From: Thiomicrospira sp. ALE5
GTDB lineage: Bacteria > Pseudomonadota > Gammaproteobacteria > Thiomicrospirales > Thiomicrospiraceae
DNA length: 64,000 bases
Assembly (NCBI RefSeq): GCF_900112445.1
Contig: NZ_FOYY01000003.1
Span: 631,960-695,959, forward strand
Direction of reading: 5' to 3'
The position numbers were made by a program, and so were the translations under genes. The notes under the pieces are model-generated. The model had not been told where the DNA came from, searched no databases, and was given only the letters and a program-made list of their open reading frames with translations. Below are positions 38,450 to 47,104 of this stretch, piece after piece. Positions within the stretch are counted from its first letter, which is position 1. Each line of letters starts with the position of its first letter.

Positions 38450-39487
38450 ATGACTCAGCGCTCGCTTCGGTATCACACGAACTTACAAGAAACAAAAAAA
38501 CTTGCCCAACAAACGCTTAAAGAAATTGATCAATTAGGCTTGGCGCCCAACCCCATTCATTACACCTTAATATTTGAGTTACTCGGTGATATAGACCCTA
38601 ACTTTTCCAAAAAGCTAACCGAGTTGATTCAGGCCAAACAATACCAAGATGACTTAGCCTTTCCCATTTACCAAGATCTTGTTAAGTCCGCACTAGCAAT
38701 CAATATTCCCACAGACCAGGTTCAGCAACTAATTGATCAGGCAATTGATGATACTCACAATTGGAATGCTGTATCAAAACAGCAACAAGGGACATTATCA
38801 ACTAACCTCGCTAACATAACCCAGTGCGACACTAAAGAGGCTGTTAATGATTATGTATCTAAACACATTATTCCGCCGATAAACTTGATCTGCCAAGAAA
38901 CCGAACGCCTACAGAATAAGCTGGATGAATGGTCACAGCTGATCGAAAAACTCCAAGACGACTTAAAAAACGCCCACAAACTGGCGAAAACAGATTCTTT
39001 AACCGGCATCGCAAACCGACATGGATTTGACGAAATGTTAGATCGTCAAATCGAACTGGCCAAAAAAAATGCCGAAACTTTCTGTATATTGATTGTGGAC
39101 CTTGATCATTTTAAAGTGGTTAATGACACTTATGGACATCTAGTAGGTGACACAACCCTGCGCTACCTTGCAAAGCTGTTAGACACTGAAACCAAGGGTC
39201 ACGATCGAGTCGCGCGTTATGGCGGTGAAGAATTTGTGATACTGCTCAATAAAATCACCTATGATAATGCGCTAAGATTTGCTGAAAACATCCGCGCAAA
39301 CATTGCGCGCAAGTCCTTACGCGCCCGCGGCCATGAGACCCCCTTAAGAATCACCGTATCAATAGGGGTAGCCATTTATCAAATTGGCGAGCCGGCAGAG
39401 TCATTCTTTGAACGTGCAGATAAAGCACTCTACCTCGCCAAAAATAAACGCAATCAAGTTTGTGGTGAACATCACCTAGAACACTAA
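38450..39487 (+). CDS. Cytoplasmic diguanylate cyclase (GGDEF)
   Basis: Makes c-di-GMP from GTP. An N-terminal all-helical region (about 1-165) without membrane spans is followed by the GGDEF domain (about 175-335). It has DSLTGIANRHGFDEM, DLDHFKVVNDTYGH and an intact GGEEF (RYGGEEFVILL). The I-site position reads KGHD rather than RxxD, so product inhibition is probably weak or absent. It is divergent from the ModE-type gene and lies upstream of nrdA, separated by 399 bp with terminator-like hairpins. The signal sensed by the N-terminal part is unknown. Confidence 0.92.
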   Translation: MTQRSLRYHTNLQETKKLAQQTLKEIDQLGLAPNPIHYTLIFELLGDIDPNFSKKLTELIQAKQYQDDLAFPIYQDLVKSALAINIPTDQVQQLIDQAIDDTHNWNAVSKQQQGTLSTNLANITQCDTKEAVNDYVSKHIIPPINLICQETERLQNKLDEWSQLIEKLQDDLKNAHKLAKTDSLTGIANRHGFDEMLDRQIELAKKNAETFCILIVDLDHFKVVNDTYGHLVGDTTLRYLAKLLDTETKGHDRVARYGGEEFVILLNKITYDNALRFAENIRANIARKSLRARGHETPLRITVSIGVAIYQIGEPAESFFERADKALYLAKNKRNQVCGEHHLEH

Positions 39488-39531
39488 AAACAAAATAAAT
39501 TTTCACCCCATTTAACCGACTCTCCACAAAT

Positions 39532-39611
39532 TTATCCACAAGTTCAGGCCGCCAATCTATTAACTTAGACTGGGGTTAACCACAAGCAAACAGCGCTCAT
39601 TCTGTGTATAA
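39532..39611. promoter_or_regulatory. Cluster of DnaA boxes upstream of nrdA
   Basis: TTATCCACA at 39532-39540 and TTATACACA on the minus strand at 39603-39611 both match the DnaA consensus TTATNCACA exactly. TTAACCACA at 39576-39584 differs by one base. E. coli nrdAB is known to be controlled by DnaA through boxes in its promoter region, so a similar link is plausible here. The cluster lies about 270-350 bp before the nrdA ATG. Confidence 0.6.
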
Positions 39612-39680
39612 CCCTAGCAAAAATTTAACTTGCACACAGCGGCCAAATTTACTATATTTTGCTTTCGATTAAATTCAAAC

Positions 39681-39700
39681 AACCACATCTAGTGGTTTTT
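39681..39700 (+). terminator. Terminator-like hairpin after the diguanylate cyclase gene
   Basis: AACCAC (39681-39686) and GTGGTT (39692-39697) form a 6-bp stem followed by TTT and an AT-rich tract. It lies 190 bp past the cyclase stop. The stem is modest and the assignment tentative. Confidence 0.4.
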
Positions 39701-39803
39701 GATTTTAATTCACCAATTCACTTACCCTAAAAAATTTAACTAGTTTTTAATCTATCATCGCTAAGGCGCTGATTTATAAAACAATTGTTTAGGGAAAAAA
39801 CTA

Positions 39804-39850
39804 TTGACAAAATAAAACTACCCACACCCTATTTGGCAGGGTGATTTTTT
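39804..39850 (+). promoter_or_regulatory. TTGACA box and overlapping terminator-like hairpin before nrdA
   Basis: A consensus TTGACA at 39804-39809 is followed by CACCCT (39825-39830) and AGGGTG (39838-39843), a 6-bp stem with ATTTGGC loop and six T at 39845-39850. If CTATTT at about 39829 is the -10 box, the hairpin overlaps the promoter and would stop only read-through from upstream. If transcripts start farther upstream, it could act as an attenuator 36 nt before the nrdA ATG. Confidence 0.45.
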
Positions 39851-39886
39851 ATCTTAAAAACACACAATCTGACGCAGGAATTGATT

Positions 39887-42160
39887 ATGTCTAACAGCAC
39901 TTCAGAAATTTTGGTCGTTAAACGCGACGGACGTAAAGAGTCAATCGATCTTGAAAAAATCCATCGTGTTATTACCTGGGCGGCTGAAGGTTTAGATGAA
40001 GTGTCCGTATCCGAAGTGGAACTCCGCTCACATATTCAATTCTACGATGGCATCAAAACCGCCGACATCCACGAAACCATTATCAAATCCGCTGCTGATC
40101 TCATTTCCGAGCAGGCGCCTGACTATCAACATTTGGCCGCGCGCCTGGCTATTTTCCATTTACGCAAAAAAGCCTTTGGGCGTTTTACGCCGCCGTCGTT
40201 GTTTGAACAGATCAACAAGATGGTACGCGCCGGTCGCTATGATGCCCAGTTGCTAGATGACTACAGCAAAGCCGAAATTGATGAACTCGATGACTACATT
40301 CAACACGATCGCGATCTGAATTTTAGTTATGCCGCAGTAAAACAGTTAGAAGGCAAATACCTGGTTCAAAACCGCGTCACCGGTGACATCTACGAAAGCC
40401 CGCAATTTATCTATATGCTGATCCCTATGTGTCTATTTAGTCACTATGAGGGTGACACCCGCCTCAACTTAATTAAGCGCTTTTACGATGCGGCATCAAA
40501 CTTTAAATTGTCATTACCCACGCCCATTATGTCCGGTGTGCGCACACCAACTCGCCAATTTAGTTCCTGTGTGCTGATTGAATGCGGTGACTCACTGGAT
40601 TCCATTAACGCCACTTCTTCATCGATTGTTAAATACGTCTCACAACGCGCAGGCATTGGGGTTAATATTGGACGCGTACGTGCCTTAGGTAGTGCCATTC
40701 GTGGTGGTGAAGCTTTCCATACTGGTCTAATCCCCTTTATCAAACACTTTCAAACTGCGGTTAAATCCTGCTCTCAAGGTGGTGTACGCGGCGGTGCCGC
40801 AACCTTGTTTTACCCCTTATGGCATTTAGAAGTTGAATCCCTCTTAGTGCTTAAAAATAACCGGGGGGTAGAAGAAAACCGCGCCCGCCATTTGGATTAC
40901 GGCGTGCAACTCAACAAGGTAATGTATCAGCGCCTGCTAGAAGGTGGCATGATTACCCTGTTTAGCCCATCCGATGTGCCAGGGCTTTATGATGCCTTCT
41001 TTGAAGATCAAGCGGAATTTGAACGCCTGTATCAGCTCTATGAAACCGATCCTACGATTCGAAAAAAACAAATCAAAGCGCTGGATTTATTCTCGCAACT
41101 TGCCCAAGAACGTGCGCAAACCGGTCGTATTTATATTCAAAACGTCGATCATACCAACACCCACAGTCCGTTTGATTCAAAACAAGCGCCAGTTCGCCAA
41201 TCCAATCTATGTTTAGAAATTGCGCTGCCTACTAAAGCACTTAATTCAGTGGACGACCCAAATGGTGAAATCGCGCTATGTACCCTCTCCGCGTTTAACT
41301 TGGGCGCGATTGAAAACCTAGATGAACTCGAAGAACTATCTGAATTGATTGTGCGCGCCCTTGATAGCCTATTGGATTACCAAGACTACCCGATTAAAGC
41401 CGCGCAGGTTGCTAGCCTAGATCGCCGTACCCTCGGGGTTGGTGTTACCAACCTGGCTTATTATTTAGCGAAACACAGCGTGCGCTACTCTGATGGTTCA
41501 GCGAATGATTTAGTACATCGCACCTTTGAAGCGATTCAATATTACTTGCTAAAAGCATCTAATCATTTAGCACAAGAATTCGGTGCCTGTCCGAAGTTTA
41601 ATGAAACCACCTATGCCCAAGGTATTTTACCGATTGATACCTACAAAAAAGACCTCGATAGCGTGTGCAATACGCCATTAAATTACGACTGGGAAAGTTT
41701 GCGCAGTGCAATTAAAACTACCGGATTACGCAACTCGACGCTCACCGCGCTAATGCCTTGTGAAACCTCATCACAAATCACCAATTCGACCAACGGGATT
41801 GAACCGCCGCGTGGCTATATCTCGGTGAAAGCCTCCAAAGATGGCATATTAAAACAAGTGGTACCAGGCTTTAAAGAAATCAAAGCTAACTATGAATTGC
41901 TGTGGCAGATTCCTAACAACACCGGCTATATTCAATTAGTGGCGATTATGCAAAAGTTTGTGGACCAAGCTATTTCCGCCAACACCAATTACGATCCGGC
42001 CAAATTTGAACAAGGCAAGGTTCCCATTAAACAAATCATCCAAGATTTACTCTATTGTTACAAGCTTGGTTTGAAAACACTCTATTACCATAATACCCGT
42101 GACGGTGCGACCGACTCCCAAGATGACGACGGCTGTGCCGGCGGTGCGTGTAAACTATAA
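39887..42160 (+). CDS. nrdA: Class Ia ribonucleotide reductase alpha subunit
   Basis: Reduces ribonucleoside diphosphates to deoxy forms together with NrdB, in aerobic conditions. The ATP-cone is N-terminal (VVKRDGRKESIDLEKIHRVI). The catalytic barrel has SNLCLEIALPT and the NSTLTALMPCETSSQ loop. The C-terminal redox cysteines are in DGCAGGACKL. The start at ATG 39887 has AGGAA upstream, in preference to TTG 39881. It is followed after 18 nt by nrdB. DnaA boxes and a terminator-like hairpin lie in the 399-bp upstream gap. No NrdR palindrome pair was recognised. The gene contains no CAGGCCTG palindrome. Confidence 0.97.
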   Translation: MSNSTSEILVVKRDGRKESIDLEKIHRVITWAAEGLDEVSVSEVELRSHIQFYDGIKTADIHETIIKSAADLISEQAPDYQHLAARLAIFHLRKKAFGRFTPPSLFEQINKMVRAGRYDAQLLDDYSKAEIDELDDYIQHDRDLNFSYAAVKQLEGKYLVQNRVTGDIYESPQFIYMLIPMCLFSHYEGDTRLNLIKRFYDAASNFKLSLPTPIMSGVRTPTRQFSSCVLIECGDSLDSINATSSSIVKYVSQRAGIGVNIGRVRALGSAIRGGEAFHTGLIPFIKHFQTAVKSCSQGGVRGGAATLFYPLWHLEVESLLVLKNNRGVEENRARHLDYGVQLNKVMYQRLLEGGMITLFSPSDVPGLYDAFFEDQAEFERLYQLYETDPTIRKKQIKALDLFSQLAQERAQTGRIYIQNVDHTNTHSPFDSKQAPVRQSNLCLEIALPTKALNSVDDPNGEIALCTLSAFNLGAIENLDELEELSELIVRALDSLLDYQDYPIKAAQVASLDRRTLGVGVTNLAYYLAKHSVRYSDGSANDLVHRTFEAIQYYLLKASNHLAQEFGACPKFNETTYAQGILPIDTYKKDLDSVCNTPLNYDWESLRSAIKTTGLRNSTLTALMPCETSSQITNSTNGIEPPRGYISVKASKDGILKQVVPGFKEIKANYELLWQIPNNTGYIQLVAIMQKFVDQAISANTNYDPAKFEQGKVPIKQIIQDLLYCYKLGLKTLYYHNTRDGATDSQDDDGCAGGACKL

Positions 42161-42178
42161 TAACAACAGGAAATCACT

Positions 42179-43312
42179 ATGAGTTGCCAAGAGAAAATGA
42201 CTTACTCTACTTTTTGTCGCAGTCAAAATAACGCGCTAAAAGAGCCGATGTTTTTTGGTCAAAATGTTAACGTAGCGCGCTACGATCAGCAAAAATTCCC
42301 GATTTTCGAAAAACTCATTGAAAAGCAACTAAGCTTCTTTTGGCGTCCAGAAGAAGTCGATTTGTCGAGCGATCGCGCCGAGTTTGCCAACCTGCCCGAC
42401 AATGAAAAACATATTTTCTTAAGTAACCTTAAATACCAAACGCTATTGGATTCGGTACAAGGGCGCTCGCCCAACGTCGCGCTGCTACCGATTGTCTCCA
42501 TTCCAGAACTCGAAACCTGGATTGAAACCTGGTCATTTTCAGAAACCATTCATAGCCGCTCCTATACCCACATTATTCGTAACATCGTGACGGATCCAAG
42601 CGTGGTATTTGACGATATCGTCACTAATGATGAGATTGTTAAACGCGCCATTTCGGTCACTGAACATTACGATGAATTAATCTTCTTAACCAACACCCTT
42701 TACTCACAAGCGATTGATATTGAACAAGATGCGGTCTTTCGCAAAAAAATCAAGCGCGCCCTTTATTTAACCCTCGTGTCGGTGAATGTCCTTGAAGCCA
42801 TTCGTTTTTACGTTTCCTTTGCATGTAGTTTTTCATTTGCCGAACGCTCGCTTATGGAAGGCAACGCCAAGATTATCAAACTGATTGCCCGCGATGAAGC
42901 CTTGCATTTGTCAGGCACTCAACACATGCTCAACCTATTGCGCAATGGCGATGACGACCCTGAAATGGCCGCAATTGCCGCTGAAGAAGAAGAGGCCATC
43001 ATCAACATCTTTAAAGATGCCGCAGAACAGGAAAAGCAGTGGGCCGCGTATCTGTTCAAAGATGGCTCTATGATTGGCTTAAACACCAAAATTCTGCAGG
43101 ACTATGTTGAATACATTACTAACGTGCGTTTAAAAGCACTTAACTACCCCACTATTTTCCAGCAGCGTAGCAACCCCTTACCCTGGATGAATAACTGGTT
43201 GGTCAGTGATAATGTTCAAGTCGCCCCACAAGAATCAGAAATCAGCTCTTATCTGGTTGGTCAAGTGGACACCAACGTCAGCAAAGACGACTTTGGTGGC
43301 TTTTCACTGTAA
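42179..43312 (+). CDS. nrdB: Class Ia ribonucleotide reductase beta subunit
   Basis: Ferritin-like subunit of 377 residues that generates the radical for NrdA. The carboxylate and histidine metal ligands are seen in [16 protein letters not shown], the [12 protein letters not shown] helix and [12 protein letters not shown]. The C-terminus [10 protein letters not shown] is the tail that docks on NrdA. It forms an operon with nrdA. A hairpin follows its stop. Confidence 0.97.
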   Translation: MSCQEKMTYSTFCRSQNNALKEPMFFGQNVNVARYDQQKFPIFEKLIEKQLSFFWRPEEVDLSSDRAEFANLPDNEKHIFLSNLKYQTLLDSVQGRSPNVALLPIVSIPELETWIETWSFSETIHSRSYTHIIRNIVTDPSVVFDDIVTNDEIVKRAISVTEHYDELIFLTNTLYSQAIDIEQDAVFRKKIKRALYLTLVSVNVLEAIRFYVSFACSFSFAERSLMEGNAKIIKLIARDEALHLSGTQHMLNLLRNGDDDPEMAAIAAEEEEAIINIFKDAAEQEKQWAAYLFKDGSMIGLNTKILQDYVEYITNVRLKALNYPTIFQQRSNPLPWMNNWLVSDNVQVAPQESEISSYLVGQVDTNVSKDDFGGFSL

Positions 43313-43330
43313 GTTGAATCCATTCAACTT
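43311..43330. terminator. Perfect inverted repeat at the nrdB / DUF393 convergence
   Basis: AAGTTGAAT (43311-43319) and ATTCAACTT (43322-43330) form a 9-bp perfect stem around CC, overlapping both stop codons. There is no T run, so factor-independent termination is uncertain; it may be a bidirectional end or stability element. Confidence 0.4.
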
Positions 43331-43712
43331 AATCGAGTTGACAATGCGCAAGGCGCTTAAAGCGCCAGGCCGCAAATAATTTATAGGCTATTCGTGCTAG
43401 CTGCAGCAGGCCTGGTAGCGCGACAATGCGTGCCAGCACCGACCAAACTCCACCCAACCCGCGCCAAATCACTAAAAAAGCATCCACGCCAAGATGCCAG
43501 TGCCCTTGCGCATCTTGCACGTGCAAATGTTTCAGCGCGGTTTGTAGGCTGATACCTTGCTGCGCTAAATCATCCGCAGACTGGGTAATATCAATCCACT
43601 CAAACACATCGGCAGGCTGAATTTTTTGATAATAGGTTATTTCACGCCGACACAAACCACATAAGCCGTCGTAATAAACGCGAATCAAACCCTTGATTTG
43701 GTGTTGAGCCAC
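43329..43712 (-). CDS. DCC-family (DUF393) thiol-disulfide oxidoreductase-like protein
   Basis: A 127-residue protein with YYDGLCGLCRREITYYQK near the N-terminus. This is the DCC motif with a CxxC pair that defines the family. The central and C-terminal parts (GVDAFLVIWRGLGG, PGLLQLARIAYKLFA) are also typical. The biochemical role of the family is not well defined; a redox function is inferred from the cysteines. It is convergent with nrdB and divergent from the bd-like/sulfide dehydrogenase operon. Confidence 0.82.
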   Translation of the reverse strand: MAQHQIKGLIRVYYDGLCGLCRREITYYQKIQPADVFEWIDITQSADDLAQQGISLQTALKHLHVQDAQGHWHLGVDAFLVIWRGLGGVWSVLARIVALPGLLQLARIAYKLFAAWRFKRLAHCQLD

Positions 43713-43869
43713 GATAGGTCTCCGTTAATAAAAAATATCTCTTATTATCTTGTTTATAGGGCTTTGTCGCAAGACGCCAATGCAGGGATTAATTTTTCTT
43801 GACCTTTGATATAAAATTAACTGATACCCATATACAATATATTTATGTAGAATCCACAATTGATGTCAT

Positions 43870-43895
43870 CTTAAGACTTTTGTAATAGTCTTGAG
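43870..43895. promoter_or_regulatory. Palindrome upstream of the bd-like/sulfide dehydrogenase operon
   Basis: CTTAAGAC (43870-43877) and GTCTTGAG (43888-43895) are inverted copies with one mismatch and a 10-bp spacer, about 60-85 bp before the first gene. An AT-rich stretch with TTGATA and TACAAT-like boxes lies just upstream (about 43807-43840). The layout suits an operator for a dimeric regulator, but no known consensus is matched. Confidence 0.4.
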
Positions 43896-43954
43896 ACTTA
43901 AACAAATTAATATGGGTATTGAAATTATCTATCCATTTTCATGAGGATTTTACG

Positions 43955-45412
43955 ATGGAACTCATTGGACTGTTCCCTACCTGGTACGAACCCGCTGTCG
44001 GTTCGGGCTGGGTGGTCGGCTTTATCGCCACGTTTCACATTCTTGCCTCACACACTTCGGTGGGTGCGGCCTTGTTATTTGCTTATCTGTCTTACCGTGC
44101 TTGGAAAGACGATCGCGATGATTATCTCGATTTTGTTAAAAAGTACGGTCTCTTTCTGTTGGTGTTCACCTATGTCGCCGGCTCGTTAACCGGGGTCGGC
44201 ATTTGGTATTCCACCACCGTCGCTAGTCCAAATGGTATTGGCGCACTGATTCACTCGTTTGTGTGGAAATGGGCGACCGAATGGGTGTTCTTTGTGATCG
44301 AAGTTATCGGAATTTATATGATTGTGTATCTGGTCGGCAAGGTCGATAAGAAAACCCATATGAAAATTTCGGTGATTTTTGGTATCGCCTCCTTCGCCAC
44401 TATGGTGATTATTGTCGGCATTCTGTCGTTTATGATGGTGCCGGGCAAAGAAGCTTGGTTTGAAGACGGCGGTTATCTGCTTGGCTTCTATGGTGACAAC
44501 ACCTTTATTCAGTTGGCGATGCGGGCGATGTTTATGCTCACCATGACCGCCGTGGTCGGGGGCATTATTGTTGCCGGGATCAAAGATCAAGCCTTCAAAA
44601 AAGAAATGACCCGCAAACTCGGTTGGCTGGGGATTATCGCCACCCTGTTAGGCGCAGCCATGTTCCAGCTTTATCTGAATTCCGTACCTGACTATGCGTT
44701 ATTGGTGATGGAAAACCGTTTGCCGGATTACTTTGGCCCGAGTATCGCCATTGTATTAGCCCTCACGATTGGTTATTTCGTACTGACCATGGTGCAACCG
44801 AAGTTTTTGGTCAGCGGCTTTGCCGGCACCATGGCGATTGTAATTTTGGTCGCCGGACTTTGGCCGGAAGAAACGGCGCGTGAATCCATGCGTAAGCCTT
44901 GGGTAGCGGGTCAATATGTGTATTCCAACCAAGTTATTGGCCGTGATGTACCGGGCATGGATATTCAATCGCAACTGCCCTTGATTGAAAAAGTGGGCAT
45001 TCTTAAGGCGCATCCGTTCACACCGGAACATCTGCAAACAGTCAATGACGGCAATAAAATCCAAGCCGGTGAATTTATCACCATGACCTATTGCGCTAAC
45101 TGTCACTCGGTCAGCGATTCCGGTATTCGCCCGTTACATCGTTACTTCCCTGACCAGGTGACTCAAGAAGTGATGGCGCGCTATATCCGAGGCGCATTAG
45201 TGCCCGGCAATATCGCCTATATGCCAAAAATGCCGATGTTGGAATCGGAGGTGCAAGCGATTGCCGCCTATCTAACCAAAATCAACAATGACGGTTTAGC
45301 TGCCACCAATCTGGCGATTAGCGAAGAAATCGCTAACCGTGAAGCCAAGCAATTGGCGGATAAAGCAGGCCTGGTGGTGAGCATGAAATCATCTGCAGAG
45401 GAGATGCAATAA
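43955..45412 (+). CDS. Cytochrome bd-superfamily (CydA-like) membrane protein with C-terminal c-type heme domain
   Basis: About 485 residues from ATG 43955, which follows GAGG; a TTG at 43919 is unlikely. The N-terminal helix FIATFHILASHTSVGAAL places H28 like the CydA heme ligand His19. WATEWVFFVIEVIG (E109, E116) resembles the acidic pair of CydA helix 3. MRKPWVAGQ near residue 310 resembles the CydA GRQPWAIGE segment. Nine or so spans are followed by a soluble cytochrome c domain with CANCH at 380-384. The Q-loop insertion of quinol oxidases is missing and no clear match to Met393 is seen. Quinol oxidation therefore looks unlikely; electron entry through cytochrome c is inferred. First gene of the operon. 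Confidence 0.75.
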   Translation: MELIGLFPTWYEPAVGSGWVVGFIATFHILASHTSVGAALLFAYLSYRAWKDDRDDYLDFVKKYGLFLLVFTYVAGSLTGVGIWYSTTVASPNGIGALIHSFVWKWATEWVFFVIEVIGIYMIVYLVGKVDKKTHMKISVIFGIASFATMVIIVGILSFMMVPGKEAWFEDGGYLLGFYGDNTFIQLAMRAMFMLTMTAVVGGIIVAGIKDQAFKKEMTRKLGWLGIIATLLGAAMFQLYLNSVPDYALLVMENRLPDYFGPSIAIVLALTIGYFVLTMVQPKFLVSGFAGTMAIVILVAGLWPEETARESMRKPWVAGQYVYSNQVIGRDVPGMDIQSQLPLIEKVGILKAHPFTPEHLQTVNDGNKIQAGEFITMTYCANCHSVSDSGIRPLHRYFPDQVTQEVMARYIRGALVPGNIAYMPKMPMLESEVQAIAAYLTKINNDGLAATNLAISEEIANREAKQLADKAGLVVSMKSSAEEMQ

Positions 45413-46650
45413 TGGAAGTCGCACAATTAACTGACATGATGTACGCCCTGCGCAATCCGGCGGGCGTGCCTTTTTACCCGATTGTGTTTATCGCGTTGGG
45501 GGTGTTAACCTTTGCCATGCACATTTTCTTTGTGCAACTCATGCTAGGCACCGGTGCGATCACCGCCTACGGTGCGTTTAGCAATAACCCCTACTGGCAA
45601 CGTCTTGCCAGCGCGATGCTCGAAATCGCCAAGGTCTCAGTTTCGGTTGCCATCGTCATCGGGGTCGCGCCCCTGCTGTTTGTGCAGGTGGTCTATGACC
45701 CGCAATGGTACACCGCTAATGTGTTATCCGCACGCTGGGTCATCGGCTTTATTGTGATTATGATCATGGCCTACTGGTTGATGTATTACTACTATTTCCG
45801 CAATGGCAAATTTGGCCAGGGTGCGGATAAGCCCAAAGCGCGCTGGTCGATTATTGCCAGTCTGCTGGTGTTTTTAGTGGCGGGTTGGATTATGCACAGC
45901 CTCACCTCGCAAATGTTGCACCCTGAACTTTGGCAGCAGTGGTATGTACCTAATGGCGCAATGGATACCACCGGTTCACAATTGCATGCCAACAATCCAT
46001 GGCGCTTTGCCTTCTTTATCCTAACGGCGATTCCGGTTGCCGGTGCAATGCTAGTCGCCTACCGCCGCTTTAAATCAGTGCGCGATGATGCCGATCACGC
46101 TTATTTAGACTGGGCGGCTGAGTTAGGTAAAAAATGGCTTAAAGTCGGTTCATTATTGGTGTTGATTCCGTATCTTGGCTGGATGCTGACCCTGCCGGAA
46201 ACCGCTGAAAACTTTGCCGGCTCGATCTGGAGCATCTTACCTGCGTTAGGCTTTATCGGCTTAGCGGTCTGGTCACACCTACGCTTAAACGACGCTAAAT
46301 CCATTTGTAATTATATGGTGTTAGCAATGGCGTTTATTGCGGTGTTATTGCCATCGATTGGCCGCGAGGTGTTGCGTTATGACATTCTGAACGGTTTCTT
46401 TGGCTATAACTTCTTTGACTATAAGGTGATGATTGACTGGTACTCCACCCTTTTGTTCTTCGGCACTTTTGCCGTGGTCGGCGGTGCGGTATTAGGTTAT
46501 TTCCTCACCATCGCTTGGAAAGTCGGTCAAAGCAAGGGCGTATATGTGCCTAGCCCAGCTGTTGACCGTGCCGGTACGATTGCGATTTGGGTGATTTCGC
46601 TGTGGATGGTGCATTTCTTTGTGCTCGGTTTTTGGGTTTGGGTGCAATAA
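45412..46650 (+). CDS. Second CydA-like membrane protein
   Basis: A 412-residue integral membrane protein with about nine helices. AMHIFFVQLMLGTGA (H36) aligns by pattern with the first-helix heme ligand of CydA-like proteins. SIGREVLRYDIL near the end of the fold resembles the GR.P/GE segment of CydA. It has no c-type heme motif and does not resemble CydB. The start overlaps the stop of the first gene by 1 nt (TAATG), so equal synthesis is expected. Together the two would form a heterodimer built from two CydA-type halves, as inferred for CydAA'-type complexes. Function is unproven. Confidence 0.7.
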   Translation: MEVAQLTDMMYALRNPAGVPFYPIVFIALGVLTFAMHIFFVQLMLGTGAITAYGAFSNNPYWQRLASAMLEIAKVSVSVAIVIGVAPLLFVQVVYDPQWYTANVLSARWVIGFIVIMIMAYWLMYYYYFRNGKFGQGADKPKARWSIIASLLVFLVAGWIMHSLTSQMLHPELWQQWYVPNGAMDTTGSQLHANNPWRFAFFILTAIPVAGAMLVAYRRFKSVRDDADHAYLDWAAELGKKWLKVGSLLVLIPYLGWMLTLPETAENFAGSIWSILPALGFIGLAVWSHLRLNDAKSICNYMVLAMAFIAVLLPSIGREVLRYDILNGFFGYNFFDYKVMIDWYSTLLFFGTFAVVGGAVLGYFLTIAWKVGQSKGVYVPSPAVDRAGTIAIWVISLWMVHFFVLGFWVWVQ

Positions 46651-46660
46651 GGAGACAATG

Positions 46661-47104
46661 ATGAAGATTAAAAATCAACTTTTAAAAACGGCTTTAGTCG
46701 CTTGTTTGGCGCTACCAGGCCTGGTCATCGCCGCCGAAGCCAAGCTCAGCGATGCAGAAGTGAACGAAATCAATGCCCAGTTCCCGATGCCAAGCGGCAA
46801 AATGCTTGGCGATAGCTGTGCCGCCTGTCATGGCACCCTTGGCGCCGAGTTTAACGAAGGCATGCCGCCGTTAGCGGGTATGGACCGCCAACATTTTATT
46901 GACCTGATGAAGGCGTTTCGTCAAGGCGATTTTCCGACCATTGTGATGCACGATGTCGCTTATGTGTACACCGATGCCGAAATTGAGGCAATGGCGGATT
47001 ATTTTGCCTCGCTTCCGGCAGAACAATGGCCTGCGCCGAACATAACCGAATCGGCCTTTTTAAATCCTGACGGCACAATCAAACAAATCGGAGGTGCACA
47101 ATGA
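46661..47104 (+). CDS. Periplasmic monoheme cytochrome c
   Basis: A 147-residue exported cytochrome. The signal peptide ends near VIAAEA. One heme site CAACHG begins at C53. The FRQGDFPTIVMHDVAYVYTDAEIEAMADYFASL tail resembles one half of a cytochrome c4 or FccA/SoxE-type cytochrome; the likely sixth ligand is the methionine in VMHDV. ATG 46661 is 6 nt after AAGGAG; ATG 46658 is an alternative. Its stop overlaps the fccB start by 4 nt (ATGA). It is a probable shuttle between the flavoprotein and the membrane module. Confidence 0.82.
   Translation: MKIKNQLLKTALVACLALPGLVIAAEAKLSDAEVNEINAQFPMPSGKMLGDSCAACHGTLGAEFNEGMPPLAGMDRQHFIDLMKAFRQGDFPTIVMHDVAYVYTDAEIEAMADYFASLPAEQWPAPNITESAFLNPDGTIKQIGGAQ

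Noticed and set aside
39532-39800. DnaA boxes plus AT-rich DNA as a replication origin
   Set aside because: Only three boxes, no dnaA/dnaN/gidA neighbours, and nrdA next door gives a better-known regulatory explanation.
40483-40743. Antisense ORFs within nrdA and other long genes
   Set aside because: Shadow frames of strongly conserved genes with no ribosome sites or recognisable products.
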